A stretch of 64,000 nucleotides of DNA from Tamarix chinensis (lineage: Eukaryota > Streptophyta > Magnoliopsida > Caryophyllales > Tamaricaceae). The translations under genes and the position numbers were made by a program. The notes below the pieces were generated by a model. The model ran no database searches and was not told the origin of the DNA. It saw nothing but the letters and a program-made list of their open reading frames with translations. Below, piece after piece: positions 1 through 10,990 of this stretch. The stretch is from NCBI GenBank assembly GCA_030549775.1, contig CM060178.1, positions 66,144,896 to 66,208,895 on the forward strand, in the 5' to 3' direction. Each line of letters starts with the position of its first letter. Within the stretch, counting starts at the first letter, position 1.

Positions 1-540
1 AAAGTATTATAATAAATGCATTCTATACATTTATGTCGGTGTTGATTCATGTTGAGGAAGACTTGCCTAAGGAACTCTGGTATTTTTGAGACTTCATATT
101 ATGAATATATTACTTGAATATTAATATTCATTTTATAACTTCTCTCTCTCTCTCTCTCTCTCTCTTTAAAAAAAATCACTCTTCCTCAACTTATAATTTA
201 CAGCTTTCTTACTTAAGAAATAAATCCAATATATTCCTCTCTTAAACCTTCTCAATCAATTATCATCCTCATAATTACTATTATTCATAAAAATAATTAT
301 ATATCATAACCAATTCCTATTTCCTCAAACCCAAATTCAAATTAAAGATATTAGTGAAATACGTATAGAATTAATTAATATAGTTTATTAAGTATATATG
401 ACCTAACATTTTTTTTTCAATGTAATGATATAAAAATAAGGAAACATTACATCAAAATTAGTTTATATATTATTATATATAATATTATATATCTCATTAT
501 TATTATTGTTTATTGTTGTTGCTGTATGATTTGAATCCCT
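1..540. other. AT-rich non-coding DNA with a (CT)n microsatellite
   Basis: No gene or recognisable element is seen. A (CT)n tract runs 141-165. The rest is AT-rich, with short ATTAT runs near 465-510. It may belong to the element ending near 1262, but nothing here shows that directly. Confidence 0.5.
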
Positions 541-1262
541 AACTTCGTCCCTGATTGGCAGGCTGCCCTAAAATGACTTGAACAAAAAAAATATGATGCG
601 TCCCGTAAGTTTTCACCTCCACAATAAACTTCCAGGCAAAACGGCAACCGGTTGCAACTCTTTCCATCAAGATCTCACAACCCGAGGCAGCAGAATACAC
701 TCATGAGCACTGCTTCCAAACTATTATGTCTTCCTCTGGGAAGTGGGGGCGACATAGAATACCCGTAATGCGCAAGAGGATCGAGTTTGGTTACAGGTGA
801 GCAAAAGAGTCCCAACTCCCGCCCTCCACATAACCCACATCACAATCGGCCACACACCGCTCAGTATCATATGCCCAACCTCTTCTACGACTAGTTCATG
901 TAAAGGTCTTTCATCCCCCCCCCCCCAAAACGGGTCAAGCTAAAACCAAACTGTACGGCGTTACCGATGCTCCAAGTAGCACCTCTGGCCACAAGCACTT
1001 CCACAAGTATAAATTTCGATCACCATTGTAAAATATCCTTTTAATAACGGTTTAACCATTGTAAATAAGCTTTTAACAATCGCAAACAACTGTTGTCAAT
1101 AACAAAAATTACCACCGTAATAGACCTTCAACAACGGTATAGTACCCACCGGCAAAAACAAATTAACCATTGCAAGAAACATATAGCAAAGGAGAAATAC
1201 CGTTTGTCAAATAGAAGGAACTGATGTGAAATGTTTAACAGCAACAAAACACCCGTTGCCTT
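541..1262. mobile_element. Possible CACTA/EnSpm-like element end (tentative)
   Basis: Base composition shifts to higher GC at about 560-1000, with a poly-C run near 918-928. From 1013 to 1260 short motifs of the type ACCATTGTA, AACGGTTT, ACAACGGTA and ACCCGTTGCC recur about ten times in both orientations, spaced 15-35 bp. Dense, bidirectional short repeats inside the ends are typical of CACTA transposons. The block stops where homology to the LTR at 30989-35665 starts (about 1263), so it may have inserted into that LTR. No CACTA terminus, TIR or 3-bp duplication is recognisable and no transposase frame is open. It could equally be another kind of element. Confidence 0.3.
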
Positions 1263-1530
1263 TCCCCCATTTTTCTGAAATATTTATCCTAATTAAATGC
1301 TTCTCTTATGCCTTTCGATCCCCCAACTCCCACCTTCATTCTACCTCTCATTTTCCCAACATTTAAAATTTCCCATTTTCTTCTCTTTTTCAGGTCACCG
1401 CCACCACCACCGTACACCACCTTTGGTGCCGTCCATCTCCACCAGCCTAAGGTTGAACCATAAACCCTCTCAACCCTTTTTTCCTATTTAATTAAGCTTA
1501 TTTTATTTTATTTCAAAACATATTATTCGA

Positions 1531-1531
1531 A

Positions 1532-1582
<51 letters not shown>

Positions 1583-1811
1583 TAGGTTCAATATTATTAG
1601 TATTATTATTTCTTATTAGGGCTGACCCTATTTGGCTGAGTAGATTATTAGTATTAGTATTATTAATATTATTAGTTTTATTATGAGTTTTTATTTTATT
1701 TATTAATGTTGTTGTTGTTATTATTATTATTATTTTGAAATTATTATTATTATTATTATTTCATTATTATTATTATTATTATTATTACAACTATTTCACT
1801 AATAGTGCTGC

Positions 1812-1845
<34 letters not shown>

Positions 1846-2380
1846 CTATTTTGAAGTAGGGTCGAAAACCCTAATTTGTGTTACTCTTGGTTTAGGTTAT
1901 TTTATCATTACTATTATTATTATTATTATTGTTATTTTGTAATTTTGATTATTATTTCATTACTATTATTATTACTATTTTTTATTAATAATGTCCTAAT
2001 GATATTATTAGCATTATTTTGGTGAAGGGTTGAAGCCCTTATCTCACCATCCGTTTTGAATCATATTAATATTATTATTAGTATTTTTAGTATTAGTATT
2101 ACTGTTATGATTATTATTATTTTTCAATATTATTATGGTTTTTATCATTTATATTATTTCTATTTTATTATTATTATTATTATTTGTGTTATTGTTATTA
2201 TCATTATTATTATTTTGGTAAACGGGTCGAAACCCTTATTTCACTATGTTTTTTGAGTAATACCCTTTTTATTATTATTGTTACCATTGTTATTATTTTT
2301 GTTAATATTAATATTGATATTATTTTTAGTATCTTTGCTATTATTATTTTAGTATCATTATTATTATTAGGATAAAGTCT
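1531..2380. repeat. (ATT)n microsatellite-rich segment
   Basis: Interrupted ATT/TTA tracts (for example 1531-1580, 1741-1786, 1811-1843) alternate with short unique sequence. Homologous but differently sized tracts lie at 32590-33090 and, reversed, at 48640-49470, so this is a hypervariable part of the LTR family. Poly-Ile frames here are not genes. Confidence 0.9.
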
Positions 2381-3935
2381 TCAATCTTATATTATCAACT
2401 TTTATAATATTACTATTATTTATGATATTTTTAGCCAAATTTAGTAATTAGTTAATGGTTATTATTATTAATATTTTATTATTTTATCAAAAGCCTAGTC
2501 TTAGAATAAGTTAGTATTTAATAGTATTTTTGGTAGAAGGGAATCTAATTTTAGCTTTCTCCTCATATAGGTGAGACTAGTTAAAACTCTAAGGAGGCGT
2601 GGAAGCATACTCCAAGACCGGTGTCATTTTAGGTAAGGGTGTTACTAAGACCTTATGAGTGTTTATGTGCATTATATGTTTCGTATGCTATGTATTCTAT
2701 GTGTATCATTATAATTATTTCGTATGTGATATGACGTGGAGTTGAAGTATGTTTTTGTGTATTTATATGGCATGTGTACTACGTGTATGTAATGAAATAT
2801 TGCCGTATGTGATGATTGGTTTGTGACCCTTTAGACATGCATGTGAGGATGTATAAAAGTGGTATTGTGTGGGAAGAAAGTTCAAAATGGAAAATGGGAA
2901 ATGTGTTGACCAAAGGGGAGTTAGTTTACTAAAGGGGAAATGAGTTGACCTAAGTATTTTAATGATCCATGAGTGGAAGAATAAAATGGGAAATTTAGAG
3001 TTTCGTGTGGGAGAATCTAATCTATGTTTTGTTTGGGAGAATCTAATCTATGGTATATCATGTGATAATCTAATCTATGGTGTTGCATGGGAGAATCTAA
3101 ACTAGGGTTTTGTATGGATGGACTTGGGATTTTGCATGGCAAATTTTATGGTATTGCATGGGAGAATCTAAACTAGGGTTTGGTACGGATGGACTTAGGG
3201 TTTTGCATGGCAGATTCTATGGTGTTGTATGGATTGAATCTAGGGTTTGGTGTGAATGAATCTAGGGTTTGCATGGGTGAATCTAGGGTTTCACGTGGGC
3301 GCTTAGGGTTTGTATGAAAAGTTTGAAAGGTTGCATGGGATGTGTAAAGTCTGCATGGGCATGAAATTTACGTACGAAAAGTTAATTTGGGATGTGAGGA
3401 AGGTAATGTAAGTGTTGTCAGGGTGTTTGAACACTTTGGATGAAAAATAGTACGTGGAGCAGTATAAAGGTACGTAGGAGACCGAGCTAGGGTTTGTGTG
3501 GACAATTAGGGTTTGGTGTGGCTGCTTAGGATTTTTGTGGTATCATGTATATTTGGTGATTAAAGTGTAATTATGAGGATGGAATTTATGAGTTGTGGTG
3601 TGTGGAGTGTTAAAATGATTTGGGTTGTGTGAAGTAGAGTAAGATGGGTCAGTGAGGCCTAAATTAGGGTTTTTAGGGAAAACCCTAGAGTAAGGAAATA
3701 AGTGGACTTGGAGGTGTGTAGTAGTGGGATTTGACCCACATAATTTGCTATTGGAGTTCTAGTGTGAGTTTGAGTATAGAGGAAAGGTTGTAGGAGGTGC
3801 AGGGTTCTTATGATATGATACAGGTCAGTTGGAGGATAAGTGTAAAGGGAGTGATTCATGTATGTCTAAGGCAATGTTTCTGAATAAGACACAGTAATAC
3901 ATTAATAATTTAAAGCGGAAGATTGTTGAGGTAGG

Positions 3936-4320
3936 CCCAGACCGATCCACCGGCAAATAATAGTGGTTGTGACTGGTCCACTGGTAATAATAGTGGTCAG
4001 GCTTTGTACATGTGCATTTCTGATCCATCGTCTATAATAGTGGAGGATTCCGTGCTCAACAAAATTGAACATATTTGTGCTAAGACATAGGAAAGACACT
4101 AAGTACTTACAGTGGAACATCATGAGAGTCGGGGCCAGATCGATTCACCGGCGAATAATAGTGGTCAGAAGCTTTATGCCCTGTGTGTTTCAGGTCCACC
4201 GGCTATAATAGTGGTCAGGAGCTTTATGTCATGTGTGTTTCTGGTCCGCCAGCAATAATAGTGGTCAGGAGCTATGTGACCTGTATGTATCTAGTCCACC
4301 GGCTATAATAGTGGGGTTTC
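3936..4320 (+). repeat. Tandem CCACCGGCTATAATAGTGG modules
   Basis: Degenerate units of roughly 65-75 bp, each with a core CCACCGGnnATAATAGTGG. The core ends CCAC/GTGG are complementary and enclose TATAATA. The same array occurs at 34625-34985 (forward), 27165-27490 and 47290-47635 (reverse), and in weaker form at 9670-10090 and 22310-22740. It is a family-wide feature of the LTR, not a CRISPR array. Confidence 0.85.
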
Positions 4321-4924
4321 CGTAGTCGCATGGTTTTGATAAAAAGCATGGCGTGAATCAATTTTTGATCAGATATTAATTAAGTAATTAATCCGAATTA
4401 TAAATGGGCCTTTATATATCTATCCGAATGATTGTATGATAGTATGTTATCATGTTGGAATTTATGCTCTTTTTACTATTATGCATGGTTTATGTGATTT
4501 TGTGTGTTAGCCTTAGTGCACGGTTACCTTGCTCAGTACGTAGCATACTAATCACCCCTTTCATAGGTGTTGCTCATTCCCACGAGTAGTAGGCCCTTCT
4601 GACTTTGTGCAGGTCAGCCAGACATCAGGCGGAGCTGAGTGTTGAGCATATTTTTGACTCCAAGTTCAAGAGTAGTGTGGCCAAATTCACTCTTCTTGCT
4701 ATTTTATCTTCTTCTGCTAATTCTTCTGTATCAAATTTACCCTCTTATGATTTATTACTTGTATTACATATTTTAAATGAACATTTTATCAGTTGTAAGC
4801 TTATTTTTCTTTTGGAAATGAATTACAATTCTTTACACGTACTCTGATCTTTGGTGTTATGATCTTTCTAGTTCTTTCATAAACTCTTGGTTCAAGTTTA
4901 ATGTTATTTTTTTCTTAGCCTTAG

Positions 4925-4970
4925 CACTTGGTACTGAAATGGTCGGAAAGAACTGGTTTGGTACTAAGTG
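4925..4970 (+). promoter_or_regulatory. Conserved LTR terminal hairpin, copy 1
   Basis: Arms CACTTGGTACTGAAATGGT and ACTGGTTTGGTACTAAGTG pair along most of their 19 nt, mainly by Watson-Crick and G-U pairs. The hairpin ends 83 bp before the LTR end. Equivalent hairpins occur in ten other LTRs of this window. Confidence 0.7.
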
Positions 4971-5161
4971 TGGCGGTAACATCCTCAGAATTCATAGGTT
5001 TTAAATTCTATATTCTTCCGCTTTAAAAAAATAGTGAATTTTGGGGTGTTACAGTTTGAAAGGCTTTCTCTTATATGTGATGTGAGAAAAAGAAGGGAGC
5101 AAAAAAGTGTAAGCTTTTTAGGAAGGTTAAATGTAATAAGGTTGAAGTTTCTTCTCATGAT

Positions 5162-5590
5162 TTGTTGGATGATATGATCAAGTCAGCATTGAAGTTTAGA
5201 AAGCGAGATAAGACATCAAAGATGATTTTGAAAACTTCCATTTCTTCTTCTCATATTGGTGTTTCATCATGTTTAAATATGTATAAAATAAAATTGATTA
5301 CATGTGAAGAGAAAGGAAAAGATAGGATGGTTGAAGTTGTTCTTAATAATAAGCAATGCTATAAGTGTAGAGGATATAGTCATTTTGCTAAGGAGTGTGC
5401 AAATAGAATAATTTTTTTACCAAAGGAGATTGAGACCATGGATAGTAGTAACAGTGAAGCAAGGAAAGAAGACAAAAAGGAAGTCATGGATATGTTTGAC
5501 TCTAAGGAGTATGAAAGTGTATATGGTGAAGAAGATGAAGTGTGTTTCATGTTGAGAGGGTTCGAATTGGTGCAAGCAAAAGAATTATAA
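5162..5590 (+). pseudogene. gag: Gag C-terminal fragment with CCHC zinc knuckle
   Basis: Open for 142 codons from the first ATG, and similar Lys-rich sequence continues upstream in the same frame, so the true N-terminus is lost. A retroviral-type zinc knuckle CYKCRGYSHFAKEC (C-x2-C-x4-H-x4-C, residues about 61-74) is intact. It is followed by NR, an acidic stretch rich in E/D (about residues 85-125) and a hydrophobic-basic end (VCFMLRGFELVQ). This order, knuckle then acidic linker then LxxRR-like segment leading into protease, is that of plant Ty3/gypsy Gag-Pol. Such knuckles bind the element's RNA during packaging. No protease follows. It survives as a remnant and is unlikely to be expressed as a functional Gag. 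Confidence 0.7.
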
Positions 5591-5943
5591 TATCCACCCA
5601 TGGTGACTTTGTGTACATATGGTGCCTTTGAAGGATTCAAAGACATGTGATGATGACTTCGAAGGTCTAACATGTAAGTTGAAGACATGTAGAGACCATG
5701 CTGTGAAGATTCTAGGTGATTTAAGAATGGTGCATAAAGATTGCATAGTATATACATTGCATTTGAATCTTTAATTTGAAAGCTAATTTTATTTTTCAGC
5801 ATTTTCTGAGTTCTTAGATGATTCTTCAAACATCCAAAGACATATTATCAAGGAATTTAAAGATAAACATAATCTTGAAAGATATATTTTCATGTTTCGG
5901 GATTTCTTATTCAAAGATTCAAATTTGAGGTTAAATTTCTTTC

Positions 5944-5956
5944 AAGAGGGGGGGGA
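5944..5956 (+). promoter_or_regulatory. Polypurine tract of the 5054-6700 gypsy remnant
   Basis: AAGAGGGGGGGGATGA lies immediately upstream of a TGTAGGTGAAAATG LTR-like start. In Ty3 elements this tract primes plus-strand synthesis at the 3' LTR border. Confidence 0.6.
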
Positions 5957-6700
5957 TGATGTAGGTGAAAATGTGTTTATACATATAAACATGATTATTG
6001 GACATGTTTATGATGTTTTTTGAGGTCCTTGGAAGTGTTTTCAAAGTTAAAGACACTTTCTTGAAGATATGGTTCTAAATTGAAGAATCTTTGAAGTAGG
6101 ATATTTTTGCACAACCAAACAAAGCCTTAGTGAGTTAGTTGAATGGTTAACTATTCAAATGTGAAAAATTGGTAGCTGGCATAAGCCAACTACAACCATC
6201 AAAAGTAGATAATGAAAACTAAGGAGTCAATTGTGATAAACTAAATTTTTGTTAATAGTTATGATTTTATGTGTCACTTTTATAACGCAACCCTAACCCC
6301 AACGTGTCATGTGGATGATTAGGTGGGTATTTTCATAGGTAATTTCTATATATATGGCATAATGTTAACACATAGAGAGATGGGATGTTAAATGAAGTTG
6401 AGTTGAGTTAGGTAATAAAAATCTCTTTATGAGTTTTTTTCATTTCTTTTTGTAAGATTGCTTGGTTATGGGAAAATTACTATGTGTGGTTTCTCTTGAT
6501 TGTCTTTAGTGAGTAATTCTTTTTGAGTTCTCATTAACAATCTTTTGATTTTATCTTTGTGAAGTATCAAATTTTCTATCTTATTATAGTTTTAAGTGTC
6601 ATTTGAATGTATGAGTACTTCATACATCCATTCAAGATTCATTGTTTGAAGAATAAGAAGATCCATTCATTATTTTTGAAGATCTTTTAACTTACATCCA
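5957..6700 (+). mobile_element. Short 3' LTR of the gypsy remnant
   Basis: Begins after the purine tract (TGATGTAGG, or TGTAGG at 5960) and probably ends at CATCCA (6700) or ATATCA (6705), where homology to the neighbouring chromovirus LTR begins. A TATATATA box lies at about 6347-6355. It is about 0.75 kb, unlike the 3-4.7 kb LTRs elsewhere, so it is a separate lineage. The 3' border is inferred and no target duplication was found. Confidence 0.5.
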
Positions 6701-8059
6701 TATCATCGCCTTAATTCCAAACCTTCACACTGTAGCTTTCTTAAAACACCCTACCAATTAACATTGCACAACCTCCTCAATACAACCCTTATATTCTATC
6801 AACACCCCACCAAAGTGAGGTATTTCTCACTTCCCGACCCCCTTCAATGTGAGGAGCCCACGTAGCCATTCCTTAGCTACATGATTCGCTCATACTACCT
6901 CCCTTTTGGTTGTGTTATTTCCTATCGTAGCTAGCTTGACCCTTCACCCCTTGGTTTACATCAATTTTGCTCCATTTTCCATACTCATTTGCCTTACATT
7001 TTTTTATTGAGTTATAATATTGTATTATTATTTATTATTATATGTTTTTAAATAGTTATCAGAGAAGGATTCTTAGATTATATGTGCTTAGAGACCAAAT
7101 ATGCTTTTGGTAAGAATACGCATCAAAACTAGGGTTATTGTGGGAATGTGTATTTTTGTATGATATATCATTTTTTATATTTTTATAATGATATTGTTAT
7201 GCTAATAATTTAATGGTAGTATGATAAGGTATAAAATCTTTGGAAGGTAAGAATATGATATTATGTGTTGTTCTTGTGATAAATCTTATTTTGTAACCCT
7301 AAGTGTGTAGTATGACCTATGGTATGTTAATGTGGTTTGAATAGTTATGGAAAGTTATTAAATAATGTTTTCAAGTGATTTCATGATGTATATGTATGAA
7401 TTTGGAAATCTATAATACCAGACTCGTAGGGTTTTGTGAAAATAAGGGCATTTAGGGATATTTTAAGGGCAAATTAGTTGATATAGGTAAAATATGGCAT
7501 CTCTGGTATTTTATTATGTTAATTGGGTAAAAATATGTGAAGAATATTATTTGGAAATTTTTAAGCCATTATAGAGGGCGTAAGTCCCATAAAATAAGAA
7601 AATGGCTTAAACTGGTGAATAGAGGTAGGTCATTATTGAATGTATAAAACATTTGAGTTGTGTGGAAAAATAAATGCCTAAATTGTAAAATTAGGGTTTC
7701 TTAAACATTATGAAAAATAACCCTAGAATCATGTTATTATCACATGTATAATGTTGACCTCAAAGGTTAAGCAATTTTATTATACGTGTTTTGATAATAA
7801 CAAATGAATCTTGATAACTAATGCATTTACTTAAGTGTGCATGTATAACTAACTTATTTCACTTAAAGCATACTCCAAAGGTGAAAATGTAAAAGACCAA
7901 TCAAGGTTCCAAGATTAAGGATAATATTTCATGAGACTTAGATTTCTTATAAAGAGTTAAGTTGAGCAAAGTTTATATTTTAATTAAAACACTTTGTTGA
8001 AAAATAATTGAATTGATTTCACTTCATAAACTCTTTAAAAGTATTTTCAAAACAAAATG

Positions 8060-8665
8060 ACTGGTTCCAATTGACTAGTCCTTAAACCTATTAGTTGGTT
8101 CAATTTGATCAAAGGCATGGGTTGAGTTAAACTTGGACAGATTGACTAGTGGATAAAATCGATTGATTGGTTATCCCAAACTGATCGACTTATTTGACCA
8201 ACCAGTCAACAGAATCCATGGGCTTTAGTCTTGTAGAAAAACCACTCTTCTCTACTTAAACACATCAGCTGGTGTTGCCAAACCGATTGACTAGTTTGGT
8301 AAAACCGATCGAATAGTTTGACCAACCAGTTTATGGGTTTCACTTTTGCAAAAACCTATTCTTCTCTACTTAAACACATCGACTGGTTCTGCTAAACTGA
8401 ATAACTGGTTCATAACTGATCAATTGATTTAGACAAACCAATTGACTAGCATAATGAATACATCAACTAGTCTTACCATACCAAATCACTATTTACATAT
8501 GTTCTTAATACCAACTATGCACTATGCATAAACAATTGATTGGTTTGAATTAGCCGATTGACTCATTTTCACAATGATAACTTTCATTTTTGGAAAAAAC
8601 ATAAATAATTGAGTGGTTTGATATACCGATTGACTAGATATATACCTGATCAACTAGATTGGCTA
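8060..8665. repeat. CGATTGACTGGTT-type degenerate inverted/direct repeats
   Basis: About 15-20 copies of short motifs such as CCGATTGACTAG, CAACTGGT and CGATTGATTGG in both orientations. Similar clusters occur in several gypsy-type LTRs here (44400-44600 reverse, 53530-53620, 55730-55800, 56950-57260, 59980-60130, 61300-61610). Confidence 0.8.
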
Positions 8666-8765
8666 GAATGATCTACTGGTCAGCATTAAATGTTGATTTT
8701 TTACCTATTGGGAGAAACAAAATTTGTGATTTTGTATCTAATGACTATAAGACAAGGGAAACCCT

Positions 8766-8773
8766 TATAAATA
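8766..8773 (+). promoter_or_regulatory. TATA box of the copia-like LTR
   Basis: Exact TATAAATA, about 1 kb into the 1.6-kb LTR. Confidence 0.5.
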
Positions 8774-10258
8774 AAGTTCCTCTACATTTATTACAACTAA
8801 TTTTTAGAACATTGATTGTGCAATTAATCTCTTTCTCTCAAATCATTCAATTGCTCACTCAAAATTTTTAAACTTTCATAATTTAAAGTTTTTACTGAAA
8901 AGTATTCTTTTCTCACTTCTATAGCTATAAATATTCTCATATTTTAATGTCTCTTATTACATCTATCTAGATTACATCTCATCGAAAGTTTTACACTTTC
9001 ATATCTTATATTATTGGTGAGAATTATCTATAATCACAACCTCCTCTAAAAATTCATTTTAAGGGGCTAGTAAGTGTTTAGCTATCATCCTTGAGATATT
9101 CATGTGGTGAGTGTATAGAAGATAAATAATTGAATTTGTAAATCATCTCGTAGAGGGTCATTGAAATAGTAAGGCTCATAAACTGAGAGTGATCATTAAT
9201 ATAAATGTCACTATTTAAAAATCTAAAAGGGAGAACCTTTTGGCAATGGATGTAAAGAGCAGTTTACTCTTACACCACTCTACATTGTGTGTTACCTTTT
9301 ATTTTGTCATTTCCATTCCATAAAACCCTATTTGTCACCTTGTAGGGTGTTTTTCATGTAAAATGTTAGAGTTAGAACTTAATTTTTGTATATCTTATCA
9401 ATAATAATATTTTAGGGATTTTTATTAAATTTGACGATAAAATGAGTATTATAGGAGAAGTTATGCCCATCTTGTGAAATTAGGGTTTTATAGAAGAACT
9501 ATGGCCTTTTTTTAAAAAAAAAGAATGATCTTATATCCATGTGGTTTTTTGCTTTACATGTTTCAATTATGTGTCTTTCATATCTATATGTGACCTGTAA
9601 TATAATTTTTAGAAAAATAACCATGAATAAGATTTTAATCATTTATTTTAAAATATTATACGAGTCAAGAATGATTGTACATATCCATTCTACCGGATGA
9701 GAATAATAGCCAATAGCACTCTACCTTGGGCTTATACCTGTCTATTCCATTGGATGAGAATAATATGTAAGAGAGTATTTTTACCCTAGGGTTGTATATC
9801 ATGGTTATTATTCCACCTATTGAGAATAGTAGGCTCCCTAAACTCAACATGAAATAAATATTTGGAATTATCATAATCATTGATAAGAGATTAGTCATGT
9901 AAAGTAAAAGAACATGTGAGTTAAGACCAATTATAACTTTCCATTCCACTCGACCAGAATAGTAGTTGGGAGCAATTTTCCCCTATGATTGTACCTATAC
10001 ATTCCACAATATGATAATAGTAGCCAAGAGTGTTTTTGCCTTGTGGTTATATATTGTTGATACAGTCCCATTAGTTGAGAATAGTGAGATCCCTAAAATC
10101 AATGTGAACAAGGTTATGGATCTTGATTATTCCATATTATGAGACTTGGGATCAATAACAAGTTGGTATCATCTTATGTTAATCTATATGCATGTGTATT
10201 CCTTAATGTGAAATCATGAAATTATGTGACATTATTATGACTGTATTGTTACCTTACT

Positions 10259-10275
10259 CGGTACATAGCGTATTG
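10259..10275 (+). promoter_or_regulatory. Conserved CAGTACGTAGCGTACTG-type inverted repeat
   Basis: Here CGGTACATAGCGTATTG, two 7-nt arms around TAG that pair with wobble. It is followed about 30 bp on by the conserved TCATTCCYAYRARYA block. Same module at 4534-4550, 35198-35214 and (reverse) 47087-47103. Confidence 0.6.
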
Positions 10276-10612
10276 ATCATCCTTTTTATAGAAGTTACTC
10301 ATTCCTATGAACAAATGACTCAAGTGATTTTATGCAGGTCGTTGAGTACCCTTTGGATGAGTATAAAACTTATAATGCCTTAAGAGGGGATAAGTGACCT
10401 TTTCTTTGGGCTTAGGATTTTAGGACATAAGGTCATGTTCTCCACATCCTAGCTTTGGTTGGATACCTTTTAATACTCTTGATAATCATGTATCCTTTTT
10501 ATTCAATTTTGTATATTGTACTCGAATATAACCTCCAAACCTTTATTTACATTATGAATCTAACTTGTTCTCTATTTTACCATGTTTTCAATTTTTATAA
10601 TTGTTTAGCCTT

Positions 10613-10659
10613 GTATTCGATGTAAGGATAGTATCGTAAACCAAACTTATGTTGAGTAC
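10613..10659 (+). promoter_or_regulatory. Conserved LTR terminal hairpin, copy 2
   Basis: 5' arm GTATTCGATGTAAG, 3' arm CTTATGTTGAGTAC. All 14 positions pair, five of them as G-U wobbles. It ends 79 bp before the LTR end. Confidence 0.7.
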
Positions 10660-10741
10660 GGTGGTAACACCCATCTATGTTGTTATTAAGCTTCTACTAA
10701 AAATGAATTTTTTTGATAGTAAATTTTGGGGTATTATAAAT

Positions 10742-10753
10742 TGGTATAAAAGC
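10742..10753 (+). promoter_or_regulatory. Primer-binding site, tRNA-iMet type (degenerate)
   Basis: TGGTATAAAAGC, four bases after the LTR end. The common plant Ty3 site is TGGTATCAGAGC, complementary to the 3' end of initiator tRNA-Met, so two positions have changed. It fixes the 5' LTR border and the direction of the element. Confidence 0.75.
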
Positions 10754-10990
10754 TTTAATTTTGAATACTGTGTTTTGGTTTCAAAAAATTTAAGTTTTAA
10801 AATGATCCCTTATTCAATTTTATTGGTTTATTTCACATTTTGAAAACTCGATTCTTCAAAAACTTGGATTAACTTATGAGAAATTGAGAATAAGTAGCCC
10901 AAGTGGCCTTGAATGTATTTATGTGTAATATGTGCTAGTAAGCTATGAATGTTTTATCCTAATACATCTTTTATCTTACAGCTAGCTCGC

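Larger units (their letters stand above)
1263..5053 (+). mobile_element. Chromovirus-type LTR, forward, 5' truncated
   Basis: Collinear with the 3' three-quarters of the complete solo LTR at 30989-35665. Shared blocks in order: a CCACCACCG-rich segment (1394-1455), ATT microsatellites (1531-2380), GGGAGAATCTAA repeats (3000-3180), TAGGGTTT clusters (3110-3540), CCACCGGCTATAATAGTGG modules (3936-4320), a CAGTACGTAG inverted repeat (4534-4550) and the terminal hairpin (4925-4970). It ends GGGGTGTTACA at 5053. The U3 with TGAAATGCCCC start and TATA box is missing. No primer-binding site follows, so it is a solo or truncated LTR sitting in another element (5054 on). CpG sites are more decayed than in the 30989 copy, suggesting greater age. 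Confidence 0.8.
5054..5956 (+). mobile_element. Ty3/gypsy internal remnant (Gag end plus polyprotein tail)
   Basis: Directly follows the LTR end at 5053. It holds a Gag C-terminal fragment with a zinc knuckle (5162-5590), then decayed sequence ending in a purine tract (5944-5956, TTCAAGAGGGGGGGG) just before an LTR-like start TGTAGGTG. Protease, RT, RNase H and integrase are absent, so most of pol has been deleted. The 5' part of the element is not visible and may be missing or lie beyond the LTR inserted on its left. Confidence 0.6.
7752..9356 (+). mobile_element. Solo LTR of a Ty1/copia-like element (SIRE/Maximus style)
   Basis: Starts TGTTGACCTCAAAGG and ends TTTTTCA (1,605 bp). The flanking 5 bp are TATAA (7747-7751) and TGTAA (9357-9361), one mismatch, and the uninterrupted homologous site at 26300 reads TGTAA, which confirms the insertion boundaries. 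The TGTTGAC start followed by TTTTGATAATAACAAATG is typical of SIRE-type copia LTRs. TATAAATA lies at 8766-8773. The middle (8060-8660) is packed with degenerate CGATTGACTGGTT/AACCAATCGACT motifs. No internal region remains. Confidence 0.7.
6701..10738 (+). mobile_element. 5' LTR of the large chromovirus (5'-truncated, interrupted)
   Basis: Aligns in order to the dispersed 3' LTR of the same element: 6715-6900 with 18060-18093 and 21549-21684; 6890-7751 with 25302-26310; 9362-9540 with 26311-26470; 9600-9990 with 36119-36516; 10567-10738 with 39534-39713. It ends GGGGTATTATA (the usual CA is now TA), two bases before the primer site. The first roughly 790 bp of U3, including the TATA box, are missing at the left. 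A copia-like solo LTR interrupts it at 7752-9356. It carries the conserved hairpin (10613-10659) and inverted repeat (10259-10275). Confidence 0.8.

Noticed and set aside
3110..3540. Interstitial telomeric repeat array
   Set aside because: TAGGGTTT motifs are spaced, not head-to-tail, and belong to the LTR family; kept as a telo-box finding instead.
5380..5829. 149-codon minus-strand frame
   Set aside because: Antisense to the Gag zinc-knuckle fragment; no motif of its own.
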